NCBI GenBank assembly: GCA_963676075.2
Contig: CAXXNZ010000020.1
Location: forward strand, 32,632 to 96,631
DNA from: JAHJQZ01 sp963676075
Lineage (GTDB): Bacteria; Pseudomonadota; Alphaproteobacteria; Rhizobiales; Devosiaceae
Length of the DNA: 64,000 bases
Direction of reading: 5' to 3'
Shown here: one piece after another, positions 50,974 through 59,755 of the stretch
How positions within the stretch are numbered: position 1 is the stretch's first letter
Layout: each line of letters opens with the position of its first letter
Made by a program: the position numbers and the translations under genes
The notes under the pieces: model-generated
Told to the model about the DNA's origin: nothing
The model's database searches: none
Seen by the model: only the letters and a program-made list of their open reading frames with translations

Positions 50974-53900
50974 TCACTCGGCAGGTTGATGCGTGCCGTG
51001 ATCGGGGGCCTTGGGCAGGAACCGGCGGACGAAATGGCCGAACGATTCGATATAGGTCAGCGCCACCGGCACGACGACAAGGGTCAGCACCGTCGAGCTC
51101 AGAAGTCCGCCGATCACCGCATGGGCCATCGGCGCGTTCTCGCCGCTGCCTTCATGCAGGCGAAGCGCCAGCGGCAACATGCCGGAGATCATGGCCAGAG
51201 TCGTCATGATGATCGGGCGGAAACGGGTCGCCCCCGCCGCCACCAGTGCATCGAACAGGTTTTCGCCGGCCGCCACATGCTGGTTGGCATTGTCCACCAG
51301 AAGGATGGCGTTCTTCACCACCAGGCCCATCAGCATGATGAACCCGATCATCGAGTAGATATTCAGTGTGCTGTGACCGACCAACAGCCCGAGCAGCACG
51401 CCGATCAATGCCAGCGGCAGAGCAAACATGATCGCCACCGGCTGCAGGAAGCTGCCGAACTGGCTGGCCAGCACCAGATAGATGAAGATCACCGCCAACA
51501 GCAGTGCCGAACCCGCCGACGAGGCGGCATCCGCCAGGTCTTCGGCATCGCCACCCATATTTACGCGGTAGCCGGCCGGAAGACTGAGGCTGTCGATCGC
51601 TTGACGAATCGGCGCGGTAACAGAGCCGAGCTCGACGCCGTCGAGATTGGCCGACACCGTGACCTTACGCGACAAATCCAACCGGTTGATCTGCGCCGGG
51701 GTTTCCGAGGGAACGATCTCGGCGACCTGATCGAGCCGCACCAGCGAGGCACTGCCGGTGGCGCCGCTCTGGGCGATTGGCAGGGCCTTCAGCGCCTCGA
51801 TATCGTTGCGGGCGGACTCGGGCAGACGGACGATGACCGTGTAGTTCTTGCCGTCGGGCGCGGTCCAGTCCGTCACCTCCTTGCCGCCGAGCATGGGACT
51901 GAGCGCTGCGCCGATCTGGGCAAGGCTGACACCGAGATCGCTGGCGGCTTCGCGGTTGATACGGACGCCGAGCACCGGCTGGGCGGCGTCATAGCTCGAC
52001 TCGGTATCGACGATGCCCTTGATCTTTTTCATCTTGGAGATCAGCTGGTTCGCCAGACGGTCGAGCGTGGCGAAATCGTCGCCGTAAAGATTGATCTGGA
52101 TCGGCGAACTGACCCCGCCGAAGCCACCGGCGGCGCCGACATTGATCTTGATGCCGGGGATCTGGGCCAGGGCGTCACGCACGGAGCCGGTCATTTCGAG
52201 CGGCGCACGATCACGCTCCTCCGGCGGCACCAGTGTGGCGACAAGCGTCGCCTCGTTGCTGCCACTGGTGCTGTAGGACGAGGCGATGGTGGCGTAAGTG
52301 CTCTCCACTTCAGGGAAGCGTTTGAGCACAGTATCGACCTGCTCCAGCTTGGCAGCGGTGTAATCGAGGCTCGAACCGATAGGCGTTTCGACGTCGACCT
52401 GAAGCTCGGAATTGTCCACCGCCGGCGTGAATTCGGCGCCGACCATCGGCACGAGCAGGAAGGACCCCACAAAGGCGGCAAGCGCGATCATCAGCGTGGT
52501 CTTGCGATGTTTGAGCGCCCAGCGCAGGATATGTTTGTAGCCCGTGCGGATATGATCGAAGAAAATGTCGAAGCGCTGCACGGTCCAGCCGATCGGCCCG
52601 CGCTTTCTGTCTGGATCGGCGTCAGGGTCGTACCACACGCTTGAGAGCATGGGATCGAGCGTGAAGGCCACAAACAAGGAGATGAGCACGGCAACCGACA
52701 CCGTGACGCCGAACTGGAGAAAGAAGCGCCCGAGAATGCCATCCATGAAGGCAACGGGCAGGAAGACTGCGACGATGGACAAGGTGGTCGCCAGAACGGC
52801 GAGACCGATTTCATTGGTGCCGTCGAGTGCCGCCTGTCGGTGGTTCTTGCCCATATGCAGGTGCCGCATGATGTTTTCGCGCACCACGATGGCATCATCG
52901 ATAAGAAGGCCGACGGCCAGCGACAGCGCCATCAGCGTCATCATGTTGAGCGTGAAGCCGAGGAAGTACAAAGCCACCATGGTGCCGATGATCGAGATCG
53001 GCAGCGTCAGGCCGGTGATGACGGTCGAGCGCCAGGAATTGAGGAAAATGAAGACGATGAACACCGCCAGCAGAGCACCCTCGACCAGCATGTTCTGCAC
53101 GGCGTGGAACGACTGTTCGACCTCGACGGCATTGTCGCGCACCACCTTGATGTGAACGCCGTCGGCCAGTTCATCGCTCTCGAGCTTGCTGATCGCCTTG
53201 CGGATATCGTGGACCACGCCGACAGTGTTGGCGCCCTGGGTCTTGACCACGTTGACGGCCAGAGCCCGTTCGCCATTGAGCAGGGCGATCGATTTCACGT
53301 CGCTGTCCCCGGCCTCGATGGTGGCGACATCGCCCAGCGTTACCGGCTGGCCACCGAGCCGGCCGACGATGATGTCGCGGAACTCCTCGATCCGATGGAG
53401 CCGGCCTTCGACCTGGATCGACTGCTCGAGCAAACCGTCCTCGATGGAACCGGTCGGGATGTTGACGTTCTCGTTGGCGATGGCCGAAGCAACCGCGCCG
53501 ACACCGATATTGAAGGCCGTCAACCGGTCGGGATCGATCCGGATGTGGATCTGGCGATCAATGCCGCCAACGACGGTGGCGCTGCCGACACCCGAGATCG
53601 CCGACAGGCGCGGCACGATGACGTCTTCGGTCAGCGCAGTGAGGTCGCGGGCGGACATGGTGTCCGAACTGACGGCCATGGACAGGATCGGCATCTGATT
53701 GGGATCGAACCTGAGGATCTGCGCGTCCCCGGCATTGTCGGGGAAGGAGCCGGCCAGCGTCGCCATGCGGTCGCGCACGTCCTGAACCGCTGTTGCCGAA
53801 GGCACATCCATGTCGAACATCAGGATGATCATCGCCCGGCCCGACTGTGCGATCGACTGGATAGTATCGATGCCGTTAATGGTGTTCACCGCATCTTCGA

Positions 53901-54099
53901 CCGGCTCGATGATGTCGGATTCAACCGCTTCCGGCGAAGCGCCGGGATAGCCGACCACGACCGCAACGACCGGAATGTCGATGTTCGGAATCGATTCGAT
54001 TGGCAGGCGCTGGTAGGAATAGACGCCGAAAACCAGCAGCGCGACCATGATCATCGTCGCAAAGACTGGATGACCGACGCTGATACGCGTGAGAAACAT
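50974..54099 (-). CDS. RND efflux transporter inner-membrane pump (AcrB/MexF-type HAE1 family)
   Basis: This 1041-residue RND pump has an N-terminal helix (VFATMIMVALLVFGVYSYQRLP), porter-domain segments (PIESIPNIDIPVVAVVVGYPGASPEAVE), and transmembrane helices with VGLLIDDAIVVRENIMRHL in helix 4, which carries the proton-relay Asp pair. The second half has GLVVKNAILLVDNANQHV and ATRFRPIIMTTLAMISGMLPLAL. The length and two-fold repeat are normal. It exports hydrophobic compounds using the proton gradient together with the adaptor encoded 3 bp upstream. No outer-membrane TolC gene is in the operon, so a shared TolC is presumed. Confidence 0.94.
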   Translation of the reverse strand: MFLTRISVGHPVFATMIMVALLVFGVYSYQRLPIESIPNIDIPVVAVVVGYPGASPEAVESDIIEPVEDAVNTINGIDTIQSIAQSGRAMIILMFDMDVPSATAVQDVRDRMATLAGSFPDNAGDAQILRFDPNQMPILSMAVSSDTMSARDLTALTEDVIVPRLSAISGVGSATVVGGIDRQIHIRIDPDRLTAFNIGVGAVASAIANENVNIPTGSIEDGLLEQSIQVEGRLHRIEEFRDIIVGRLGGQPVTLGDVATIEAGDSDVKSIALLNGERALAVNVVKTQGANTVGVVHDIRKAISKLESDELADGVHIKVVRDNAVEVEQSFHAVQNMLVEGALLAVFIVFIFLNSWRSTVITGLTLPISIIGTMVALYFLGFTLNMMTLMALSLAVGLLIDDAIVVRENIMRHLHMGKNHRQAALDGTNEIGLAVLATTLSIVAVFLPVAFMDGILGRFFLQFGVTVSVAVLISLFVAFTLDPMLSSVWYDPDADPDRKRGPIGWTVQRFDIFFDHIRTGYKHILRWALKHRKTTLMIALAAFVGSFLLVPMVGAEFTPAVDNSELQVDVETPIGSSLDYTAAKLEQVDTVLKRFPEVESTYATIASSYSTSGSNEATLVATLVPPEERDRAPLEMTGSVRDALAQIPGIKINVGAAGGFGGVSSPIQINLYGDDFATLDRLANQLISKMKKIKGIVDTESSYDAAQPVLGVRINREAASDLGVSLAQIGAALSPMLGGKEVTDWTAPDGKNYTVIVRLPESARNDIEALKALPIAQSGATGSASLVRLDQVAEIVPSETPAQINRLDLSRKVTVSANLDGVELGSVTAPIRQAIDSLSLPAGYRVNMGGDAEDLADAASSAGSALLLAVIFIYLVLASQFGSFLQPVAIMFALPLALIGVLLGLLVGHSTLNIYSMIGFIMLMGLVVKNAILLVDNANQHVAAGENLFDALVAAGATRFRPIIMTTLAMISGMLPLALRLHEGSGENAPMAHAVIGGLLSSTVLTLVVVPVALTYIESFGHFVRRFLPKAPDHGTHQPAE

Positions 54100-54102
54100 C
54101 GT

Positions 54103-55341
54103 CTATTCTCCGACCAGCTCGACGCCGTCGCCGGGCTTCAGCTCTGGAAGCAACGCGGTCACAACCGTGTCGCCGGGTTGAAGTCCTGAAACGATGTCCA
54201 CCATGCGGCCAGCGTTCCAGGTCTTTCCCTGTTCCACGCCGGCGCGCTCCAGCTTGCCGTCCTTGATCCTGAGCACATAATCGCCCTCGGCATCCTCGCG
54301 GATGGCCTCGACGGGCATGGCGAGCGCATCATCGCGGGCGTCGACGACGATCTCGCCGGTGGCGAACATGCCGCCACGCAAAGGACCGCCTTCGTTGTCG
54401 ATGCGGATATAGACGGGAATGGTGCGCGTACCGGAACTCGCCACCGGGTTGATGCGGTCGACAATGCCGTCAAAGCTTCGTTCCGACAGCCCGTCCGCCA
54501 CCACCTTGACCGATTGGCCGACGGCGATGAGCGGTCCCGTGCTGATGACGGCGTTGCCCTGCATTTCCATGACGTCGAGATCGACGATCGTCATCAGCGG
54601 CGATCCCGCCCCGATGATCTGGCCGGGCTCGACCGAGCGCGCCGCGACGATGCCATCGAAAGGCGCCCGGACGGTGGCGTTCTTTAAGGAGATCTCGGAG
54701 GATGCAACCTCGCTTTCGAGTGCCTCGAGATTGGCCTTGAGGCCATCGACTCCGGAGCGCGCCTCCTCGACCACGGAGGGCGAGGCATAGCCGCGGCTCG
54801 ACAGTTCTTCGGTGCGTTCGAGCTGGCTTTCTGCCTGTGCGAGCTTGGTGCGTGTCGCCTCTGCGGTCGAGCGGACACGCCGCAGTTGCAACGTCAGGTT
54901 TTCCGTGTCGACCTGCACGAGGACATCACCTGCCGACACGGCGTCGCCCGGCCTTGCGTTGACCGCCTCGACCTTTCCGCCGGCCTGCGAAGACAACTGG
55001 GTGCTGACGGACGGCGACAGCGTGCCGGTCACCTTGACGAGGCGTTCGAGCCTTTGCGGTGCAAGAACCGCGTACTCCATTTTGTTGACCTGCATAACCG
55101 GCGCGACGTCGGCCTTCTCAACAACCGGCGCCTTGGTCGGGCCCTGGCTCGTCATGAAGAAGTAGCCGCCCGCACCGCCGGCTAGAACAAGGACCAGCAC
55201 CACCCACGGCCAGCGGCGGCGCTTGGGCGGCAGGCCCTGTTCCGCGCGTTCCGCGTTGAGCTTTTCGCGTTTGCTCATGGCCCATTCGGGCTTTGCGGCG
55301 GCTTCCCGCGGTTCGTGAGGGTCTTGCATCGCCTTGTTCAT
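54103..55341 (-). CDS. RND efflux periplasmic adaptor (membrane fusion protein)
   Basis: This 412-residue MFP starts with a cytoplasmic charged stretch (MSKREKLNAERAEQGLPPKRRR), then one membrane anchor (WPWVVLVLVLAGGAGGYFF). The lipoyl/beta-barrel order follows: KVTGTLSPSVSTQLSSQAGGKVE, a coiled-coil hairpin (RSTAEATRTKLAQAESQLERTEEL), APFDGIVAARSVEPGQIIGAG, and the membrane-proximal VEAIREDAEGDYVLRI. The anchor instead of a lipobox and the cytoplasmic N-tail are features of this subgroup. The start overlaps the stop of the upstream regulator (ATGA), so regulator and pump are coupled. Confidence 0.92.
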   Translation of the reverse strand: MNKAMQDPHEPREAAAKPEWAMSKREKLNAERAEQGLPPKRRRWPWVVLVLVLAGGAGGYFFMTSQGPTKAPVVEKADVAPVMQVNKMEYAVLAPQRLERLVKVTGTLSPSVSTQLSSQAGGKVEAVNARPGDAVSAGDVLVQVDTENLTLQLRRVRSTAEATRTKLAQAESQLERTEELSSRGYASPSVVEEARSGVDGLKANLEALESEVASSEISLKNATVRAPFDGIVAARSVEPGQIIGAGSPLMTIVDLDVMEMQGNAVISTGPLIAVGQSVKVVADGLSERSFDGIVDRINPVASSGTRTIPVYIRIDNEGGPLRGGMFATGEIVVDARDDALAMPVEAIREDAEGDYVLRIKDGKLERAGVEQGKTWNAGRMVDIVSGLQPGDTVVTALLPELKPGDGVELVGE

Positions 55342-55883
55342 TGTCGATCCTGATTGCCTGTCTGGGGGCGGGAGGTGGTTGGCCATATATCAGTGCCTTG
55401 GCGAGTCTTTGTTACCTCGGGTGCCGGCGGCAATTTGTCATACCAGTCGCCAAGTACTTCGGCGGCGGATTCATGAAACTCCGCCAGGTGCCGGACACGC
55501 GCGCGTATGTCGGCCTGTTCATCGGGAAAACGCTGCGCACTCTCGGCGATGGCCACTGCCTTTTCGGTCAGGCGGCCAGTCATCGATCGAACCAGCTCGC
55601 GATAGGGATCTCGCGTTAATTGATAAAGGTCTTCGCGACTGCCGGGCCGTGTGGTCAAACGCAAAAGCCCGGTCTGCGCCAATTGCCTGGCATTGGTGCT
55701 GACACTGGCCTTGCTCACCTGCAACCGCTCGGCCATTTCCTGAAGAGACATTGGCCGATTTTCGACAATCGCCAGTCCGAGGATGCGGCCGGCAATGCGC
55801 GGCCCTCCATCGGTCTGAACCAAAAGCCCCATCTGCTCGATGAACTCGTCAATGGGATCCGGCTCTCGGGTTTCTTCGGTCAT
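55338..55883 (-). CDS. GbsR/MarR family regulator of the RND pump
   Basis: This 181-residue GbsR-like winged helix protein has a region with GPRIAGRILGLAIVENRPMSL, HTH MAERLQVSKASVSTNARQL and wing GLLRLTTRPGSREDLYQL, then a long helical C-terminus (VRSMTGRLTEKAVAIAESAQ). It is the first gene of the regulator-adaptor-pump operon and overlaps the adaptor start. Perfect inverted repeats lie directly upstream, so it is probably an autorepressor released by a pump substrate. ATG 55883 is chosen over an upstream alternative. Confidence 0.87.
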   Translation of the reverse strand: MTEETREPDPIDEFIEQMGLLVQTDGGPRIAGRILGLAIVENRPMSLQEMAERLQVSKASVSTNARQLAQTGLLRLTTRPGSREDLYQLTRDPYRELVRSMTGRLTEKAVAIAESAQRFPDEQADIRARVRHLAEFHESAAEVLGDWYDKLPPAPEVTKTRQGTDIWPTTSRPQTGNQDRQ

Positions 55884-55907
55884 GGCTCTCTCGCGATCGG
55901 CGCAGAC

Positions 55908-55943
55908 GTAATGCATTCATTACGTTCAATCAATACTGAACGT
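55908..55943. promoter_or_regulatory. Two inverted repeats upstream of the GbsR/RND operon
   Basis: GTAATG-CATT-CATTAC (55908-55923) and ACGTTCA-N8-TGAACGT (55922-55943) are both perfect and adjoin each other, 24-60 bp before the regulator start. They are good candidates for the autoregulatory operator. Confidence 0.65.
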
Positions 55944-56063
55944 CGTTTACGTGCGGCTTTGGCGAGAGGGAGGGTTATGCAAAGGTAAACCGGCGGCGAC
56001 GCCGAAAGATTCGGCACGCGTCACCCCGATCATGAAGCCGGGCCGACCGCAACGGCGACGGCC

Positions 56064-57092
56064 TTACTGCCAGTCGAGCACGACCTTGCCGGCCTTCCCC
56101 GAGGCGGCGATGTCGAAGCCCTCCTGATAGTCGTCGATCTTCATGCGGTGCGTGATGATCTTTCGGACATCGAGCCCGGATTCGAGCATGGCCAGCATTT
56201 TGTACCATGTCTCGAACATCTCGCGGCCATAGATGCCCCTGAGCGTCACTAGGCGGAACACCACCTTGGACAGGTCGAAAATGAACGGCCGTGCCGGCAC
56301 GCCGAGCAGCGCCACGCGGCCGCCCATGACCAGGTGGTCGATCATCTGGTCGAGCGCAGCCGGGGCACCGCTCATTTCGAGTCCGACATCGAAGCCTTCG
56401 TTCATCTTCAACCCGGCCATGACCTGTCTGAGATCCTGGGTCGAAACATCGACCGTCGTCAGATCGGGCACCACCGAGGCTGCGAGTTTGAGGCGCTCCG
56501 GATTGACGTCCGTGATCACCACATGCCGCGCGCCGACATGCTTGGCCACGGCAGCGCCCATGATGCCGATTGGCCCTGCGCCAGCGACGATGACGTCCTC
56601 GCCGACAAGATCGAAGGCCAGCGCCGTGTGCACGGCATTGCCGAGCGGATCGAGGATGGCGCCCATCTCATCATCGACAGCATCAGGCAACGGCACGATG
56701 TTGAAGGCGGGAATCTTGGCGTACTCGGCGAAAACGCCGGGGATGTTGACGCCGATCCCCTTGGTGTTGGGATCGAGGTGATACTTGCCGCCCCGCGAGG
56801 CGCGGCTGTTCATGCCGACAATATGGCCTTCGCCGGAAACCCGCTGACCAACCTTGAGATTGGTCACCTCGGAACCGAGTTCGACGATCTCGCCTGCAAA
56901 TTCGTGACCGGTGATCATCGGCACGGGAATGGTCTTTTGCGACCACTCGTCCCAATTGTAGATATGGACGTCGGTGCCGCAGATGCCGGTCTTGTGGATC
57001 TTGACCAGCACGTCCTCCGGCCCGATCTCCGGAACCGGGGCATCGATCATCCAGATGCCCTTCTCCGCTTTCAGCTTGGCGAGCGCTTTCAT
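56064..57092 (-). CDS. tdh: L-threonine 3-dehydrogenase
   Basis: This 342-residue Zn-dependent MDR dehydrogenase has the catalytic zinc Cys in KTGICGTDVHIYNWDEW, GHEFAGEIVELGSEV, Rossmann motif GAGPIGIMGAAVAKHVGAR and ITDVNPERLKLA for NAD. It matches Tdh across its length. Tdh oxidises L-threonine to 2-amino-3-ketobutyrate, which Kbl cleaves to glycine and acetyl-CoA. It follows kbl by 11 bp in one operon. The substrate assignment is strengthened by the kbl partner. The usual structural-zinc Cys cluster is not visible in the loop (SGEGHIVGMNSRASRGGKYH), so this Tdh may lack the structural Zn. Confidence 0.95.
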   Translation of the reverse strand: MKALAKLKAEKGIWMIDAPVPEIGPEDVLVKIHKTGICGTDVHIYNWDEWSQKTIPVPMITGHEFAGEIVELGSEVTNLKVGQRVSGEGHIVGMNSRASRGGKYHLDPNTKGIGVNIPGVFAEYAKIPAFNIVPLPDAVDDEMGAILDPLGNAVHTALAFDLVGEDVIVAGAGPIGIMGAAVAKHVGARHVVITDVNPERLKLAASVVPDLTTVDVSTQDLRQVMAGLKMNEGFDVGLEMSGAPAALDQMIDHLVMGGRVALLGVPARPFIFDLSKVVFRLVTLRGIYGREMFETWYKMLAMLESGLDVRKIITHRMKIDDYQEGFDIAASGKAGKVVLDWQ

Positions 57093-57103
57093 AGTGTCTC
57101 TCC

Positions 57104-58306
57104 TCAGATCAGGCCGATGGCCTTGCCGGCATCAGCAAAGGCGGAAATGGCGAAATCGATGTCTTCATCGCTGAGCGCCGCCGACATCTGGGTGCGGATG
57201 CGCGCCCTGCCCTCGGGCACGACGGGATAGAAGAACCCGGCGACATAGACGCCTCGTCTATCGAGCTCGGCGGCAAGTTTTTGCGCCAAAACGGCATCAT
57301 GGGTCATGACCGGAATGATCGGCGTTTCGCCTTCCAGAATCTCGAACCCGGCCTCCGACAAACCAGCACGGAAGCGCTCAGAATGAGTCTTGAGGCGCGC
57401 ACGCAGATCGTCGGCCTCTTCGGCGATCTCGATGGCCTTGAGCGCGCCGGCTGCCAGCGGCGGCGCCAGAGAGTTGGAGAACAGGTACGGCCGCGCGCGC
57501 TGACGCAGCAGGTCGATGATCGGCTGCGCCGCGGCGATGAAGCCGCCCATGCCGCCGCCAAGCGTCTTGCCGAAGGTGCCGGTGATGATGTCGACCCTGT
57601 CTCCGGCTCCGGTCAGCACCGGCGTTCCCTTGCCCTTGTCACCCAGATGTCCGGTGGCGTGACAATCATCGACCATGACGGAGGCGCCATATCTCTCGGC
57701 CAGCGCGCAGATCTCGGGGAGCTTGGCAACATAGCCGTCCATCGAGAACACGCCGTCGGTGACGATCAGCCGGAAGCGTGCGCCCTCGGCGGCGGATTTC
57801 TTCAGCTCGGCTTCGAGCTCGTTCATGTCGGAATTGGCAAAACGATAGCGCCGCGCCTTGGATAGCCGCACGCCGTCGATGATCGAGGCATGGTTGAGGC
57901 TATCGGAAATGATGGCGTCGTCCGGACCAAGCAGGGTTTCAAAAATGCCGCCATTGGCATCGAAACAGGCAGCGAAGATGATGGCGTCGTCCTTGCCGAG
58001 ATAGGCGGCGACGGACTGTTCAAGCTGACGATGCAGATCCTGGGTGCCGCAGATAAACCGCACCGAAGCCATGCCAAAGCCGTGGGTCTCGAGCCCCTCA
58101 CGTGCCGCCGACGCGATCTCGGGATGATCGGCCAGACCGAGGTAATTGTTGGCGCACAGGTTGAGCATCTCCCGGGCGCCATCTGCCTCGCGCACCTTGA
58201 TGCGCGCCGATTGCGGGCTGACGATCTGGCGCTCGCGCTTTGTGAGACCCTTGGCGTCGATATCGGAAAGCGTGGCGCGGAGATGGTCGAGTAAGCCGGT
58301 CTGCAT
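57104..58306 (-). CDS. kbl: Glycine C-acetyltransferase (2-amino-3-ketobutyrate CoA ligase)
   Basis: This 400-residue PLP enzyme of the alpha-oxoamine synthase family has LNLCANNYLGLADHPEI, RFICGTQDLHRQLE, VMVDDCHATGHLGDKG, and the PLP lysine in GTFGKTLGGGMGGFIAA. It converts 2-amino-3-ketobutyrate plus CoA to glycine and acetyl-CoA. ATG 58306 is chosen because AGGAGG lies right upstream and the N-terminus (MQTGLLDHLRATL) then aligns with Kbl. Two palindromes in the 87-bp upstream gap are candidate operators for the XRE-cupin regulator encoded before it. Confidence 0.95.
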   Translation of the reverse strand: MQTGLLDHLRATLSDIDAKGLTKRERQIVSPQSARIKVREADGAREMLNLCANNYLGLADHPEIASAAREGLETHGFGMASVRFICGTQDLHRQLEQSVAAYLGKDDAIIFAACFDANGGIFETLLGPDDAIISDSLNHASIIDGVRLSKARRYRFANSDMNELEAELKKSAAEGARFRLIVTDGVFSMDGYVAKLPEICALAERYGASVMVDDCHATGHLGDKGKGTPVLTGAGDRVDIITGTFGKTLGGGMGGFIAAAQPIIDLLRQRARPYLFSNSLAPPLAAGALKAIEIAEEADDLRARLKTHSERFRAGLSEAGFEILEGETPIIPVMTHDAVLAQKLAAELDRRGVYVAGFFYPVVPEGRARIRTQMSAALSDEDIDFAISAFADAGKAIGLI

Positions 58307-58325
58307 GAAAGCCTCCTTGAAGACA

Positions 58326-58345
58326 AAATCCATTATAATGGATTT
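58326..58345. promoter_or_regulatory. Perfect 20-bp palindrome upstream of kbl
   Basis: The site runs AAATCCATTA-TAATGGATTT, a perfect inverted repeat ending 19 bp before the kbl start. With the adjacent site at 58353-58380 it is the likely operator controlling kbl-tdh. Confidence 0.7.
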
Positions 58346-58352
58346 CTAATCT

Positions 58353-58380
58353 CTGCAACCAATATATTGGATTATTGCAG
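58353..58380. promoter_or_regulatory. Second inverted-repeat site upstream of kbl
   Basis: CTGCAA-CCAATATATTGG-N4-TTGCAG contains the perfect 12-bp palindrome CCAATATATTGG (58359-58370) inside matching outer arms. The ATTGGATTATT part repeats elements of the neighbouring palindrome. AT content is high and overlaps the expected promoter. Confidence 0.6.
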
Positions 58381-58393
58381 AATCCGCGCCCCG

Positions 58394-58960
58394 TCAGCCG
58401 TAGAGCACGACGAGGAAACCGCGGGCTGTCGTGTCGCCGGCATTGGCGATCGTATGACTGACATCGACGGGATAGCGGGCTGTTTCGCCGGTTTTGAGGC
58501 GGGCGCTGGTTTCGCCGCTGGTGATGTCGAATTCCCCGGCCAGGGCGGTGAAATGCTCGAAGGCGCCGTGGGCGTGGGGATCGCTGTCCAACCACCCACC
58601 GGGTTCAATCGTCACCTCGTACCATTCCGTGTGCCCCGCAAGACGTGGCGTCGACAGGATTTTGAGGCGGCAGGAGCCGTCGGCGCTCTTGATTTCCGGT
58701 GTGTGTGCCGCTGACGTGATCTCGATCGGCTCCGGATTGGCGCGGGCTGCACTGCCGCCGATCAGCTCCGAGAATTCCAGCTTCAGCGCCTGGGTCAGGC
58801 TCCACAACACGGCGAAGGTCGGATTGGCCTCGCCACGTTCGACTTGGCTGAGCATGGACCGCGACACGCCGGACATGTTGGCGAGCTGCTCCAGCGTCAG
58901 CTTGCGCGCCTTGCGTTCCTTCTGGATCATCGGGCCGATACGGGGAATTTCCGGGGCCAT
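58394..58960 (-). CDS. XRE-family regulator with C-terminal cupin sensor
   Basis: In this 188-residue protein the N-terminal XRE HTH (RKARKLTLEQLANMSGVSRS, MLSQVERGEANPTFAVLWSL) is followed by a small-barrel cupin (about residues 110-188: WYEVTIEPGGWLDSDPHAHG, FEHFTALAGEFDIT, GETARYPVDVSHTIANAGD). This architecture occurs in regulators that sense small ligands of the adjacent pathway. Its position between an ACT-like gene and kbl-tdh suggests that it controls threonine/glycine metabolism. The cupin keeps His in DPHAHG and in VSHTI, so metal or ligand binding is possible. Confidence 0.9.
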   Translation of the reverse strand: MAPEIPRIGPMIQKERKARKLTLEQLANMSGVSRSMLSQVERGEANPTFAVLWSLTQALKLEFSELIGGSAARANPEPIEITSAAHTPEIKSADGSCRLKILSTPRLAGHTEWYEVTIEPGGWLDSDPHAHGAFEHFTALAGEFDITSGETSARLKTGETARYPVDVSHTIANAGDTTARGFLVVLYG

Positions 58961-58979
58961 GTCGGCGCTCCTTTACGGT

Positions 58980-59315
58980 TCAGCCCTCAGCAAGCGGCTG
59001 GGCCTGCAATTGCCAATCGGCCAGCACGATGCCGGGAACCGCCTGAATGCTCCGCCACAGGGCGGCAACGCCGGAAACCGAGCTGCCTTCGAGGCGGATG
59101 TTGAGGCTGTTGGTGTGCTTGGCGTGAAACTCGACCGCAGCAACGCCAAGACCGCTGTTCTCGGCGGCATCGACGATGGCGCGGATCGCCCGCCAGCTGC
59201 CGGCATGCCGGAAACTCAGGTCATGGCTGATCGCCGAACTGGCAAAACAGGCGCAGAATTCCTGCACCTGACGCAGACTGATCGTTCCGGGCTCCGGCTC
59301 TCTCGGTTTGTGCAT
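58980..59315 (-). CDS. Small ACT-like protein upstream of the threonine-degradation operon
   Basis: This 111-residue protein has no recognised enzyme motif. The segment LSFRHAGSWRAIRAIVDAAE through LGVAAVEFHAKHTNSLNIRLEG and VAALWRSIQAVPGIVLADWQ has the beta-alpha-beta-beta-alpha-beta rhythm of an ACT domain, which often senses amino acids. It ends 19 bp before the XRE-cupin gene on the same strand, so both are probably co-transcribed. Sensing of threonine or glycine is an attractive but unproven role. ATG 59315 (MHKPREP) is a guess; the frame is open further upstream, but that part overlaps GC-rich intergenic DNA. Confidence 0.55.
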   Translation of the reverse strand: MHKPREPEPGTISLRQVQEFCACFASSAISHDLSFRHAGSWRAIRAIVDAAENSGLGVAAVEFHAKHTNSLNIRLEGSSVSGVAALWRSIQAVPGIVLADWQLQAQPLAEG

Positions 59316-59755
59316 ATCGTCTGGCCCGCACCCGTTCCGGGACACCAGTGGCGTCTGGACGGAGCAAATGGGCTCCTCCGCGTTAGCTGCATTTTTCTCG
59401 GGCGCCCGCAATCTGGATCTCAAATCGGCGCCGGACGGCAAGCACATGACTGCTCCCGTCAAACAATTCCGATATACCGGAATTATCGAGACATCAAGTG
59501 CGATATGGTGATTTTCAGTCGGGCCGAACATGCCAGCAGCACAACCAGCCACAGGCGATCGTCGCCTGCGAACACGCCACGCACTCCAGGCTTTCACCTT
59601 TCTGCACGGGCACGCATTCCGCTCGTTTTTTGCACAGATCCGCAGGTTACGGCGGGGTCAGTTGACATCTCTTGCAATGCCGTGCAACAAATTTAAAACG
59701 TTTGCAAAAGCAAAAACAACAAAATGCAAGCGTTATAAATGGGAGGGAACCGGTC
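59316..59755. other. Divergent intergenic region with LacI-type operators near its end
   Basis: About 440 bp between the ACT-like gene and the divergent LacI-type gene. The first 300 bp show nothing I can interpret. A TTGACA (59662-59667) and two copies of a 16-bp LacI-like site occupy the last 100 bp. Confidence 0.5.
59691..59740. promoter_or_regulatory. Two inverted copies of a LacI-type operator
   Basis: The 16-mer TGCAARCGTTWTAAAT occurs at 59725-59740 on the plus strand and at 59691-59706 on the minus strand (TGCAAACGTTTTAAAT), identical at 14 of 16 positions and with centres 34 bp apart. The TGCAANCGTT core is typical of LacI/GalR operators. The second copy abuts the ribosome binding site of the LacI-type gene, which suggests autoregulation. 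Confidence 0.7.

Noticed and set aside
50905..52644. 579-residue plus-strand open frame
   Set aside because: It lies entirely antisense to the RND pump, which has full family motifs. The composition (His, Arg, Gln, Asp rich) is the typical shadow of a high-GC gene.
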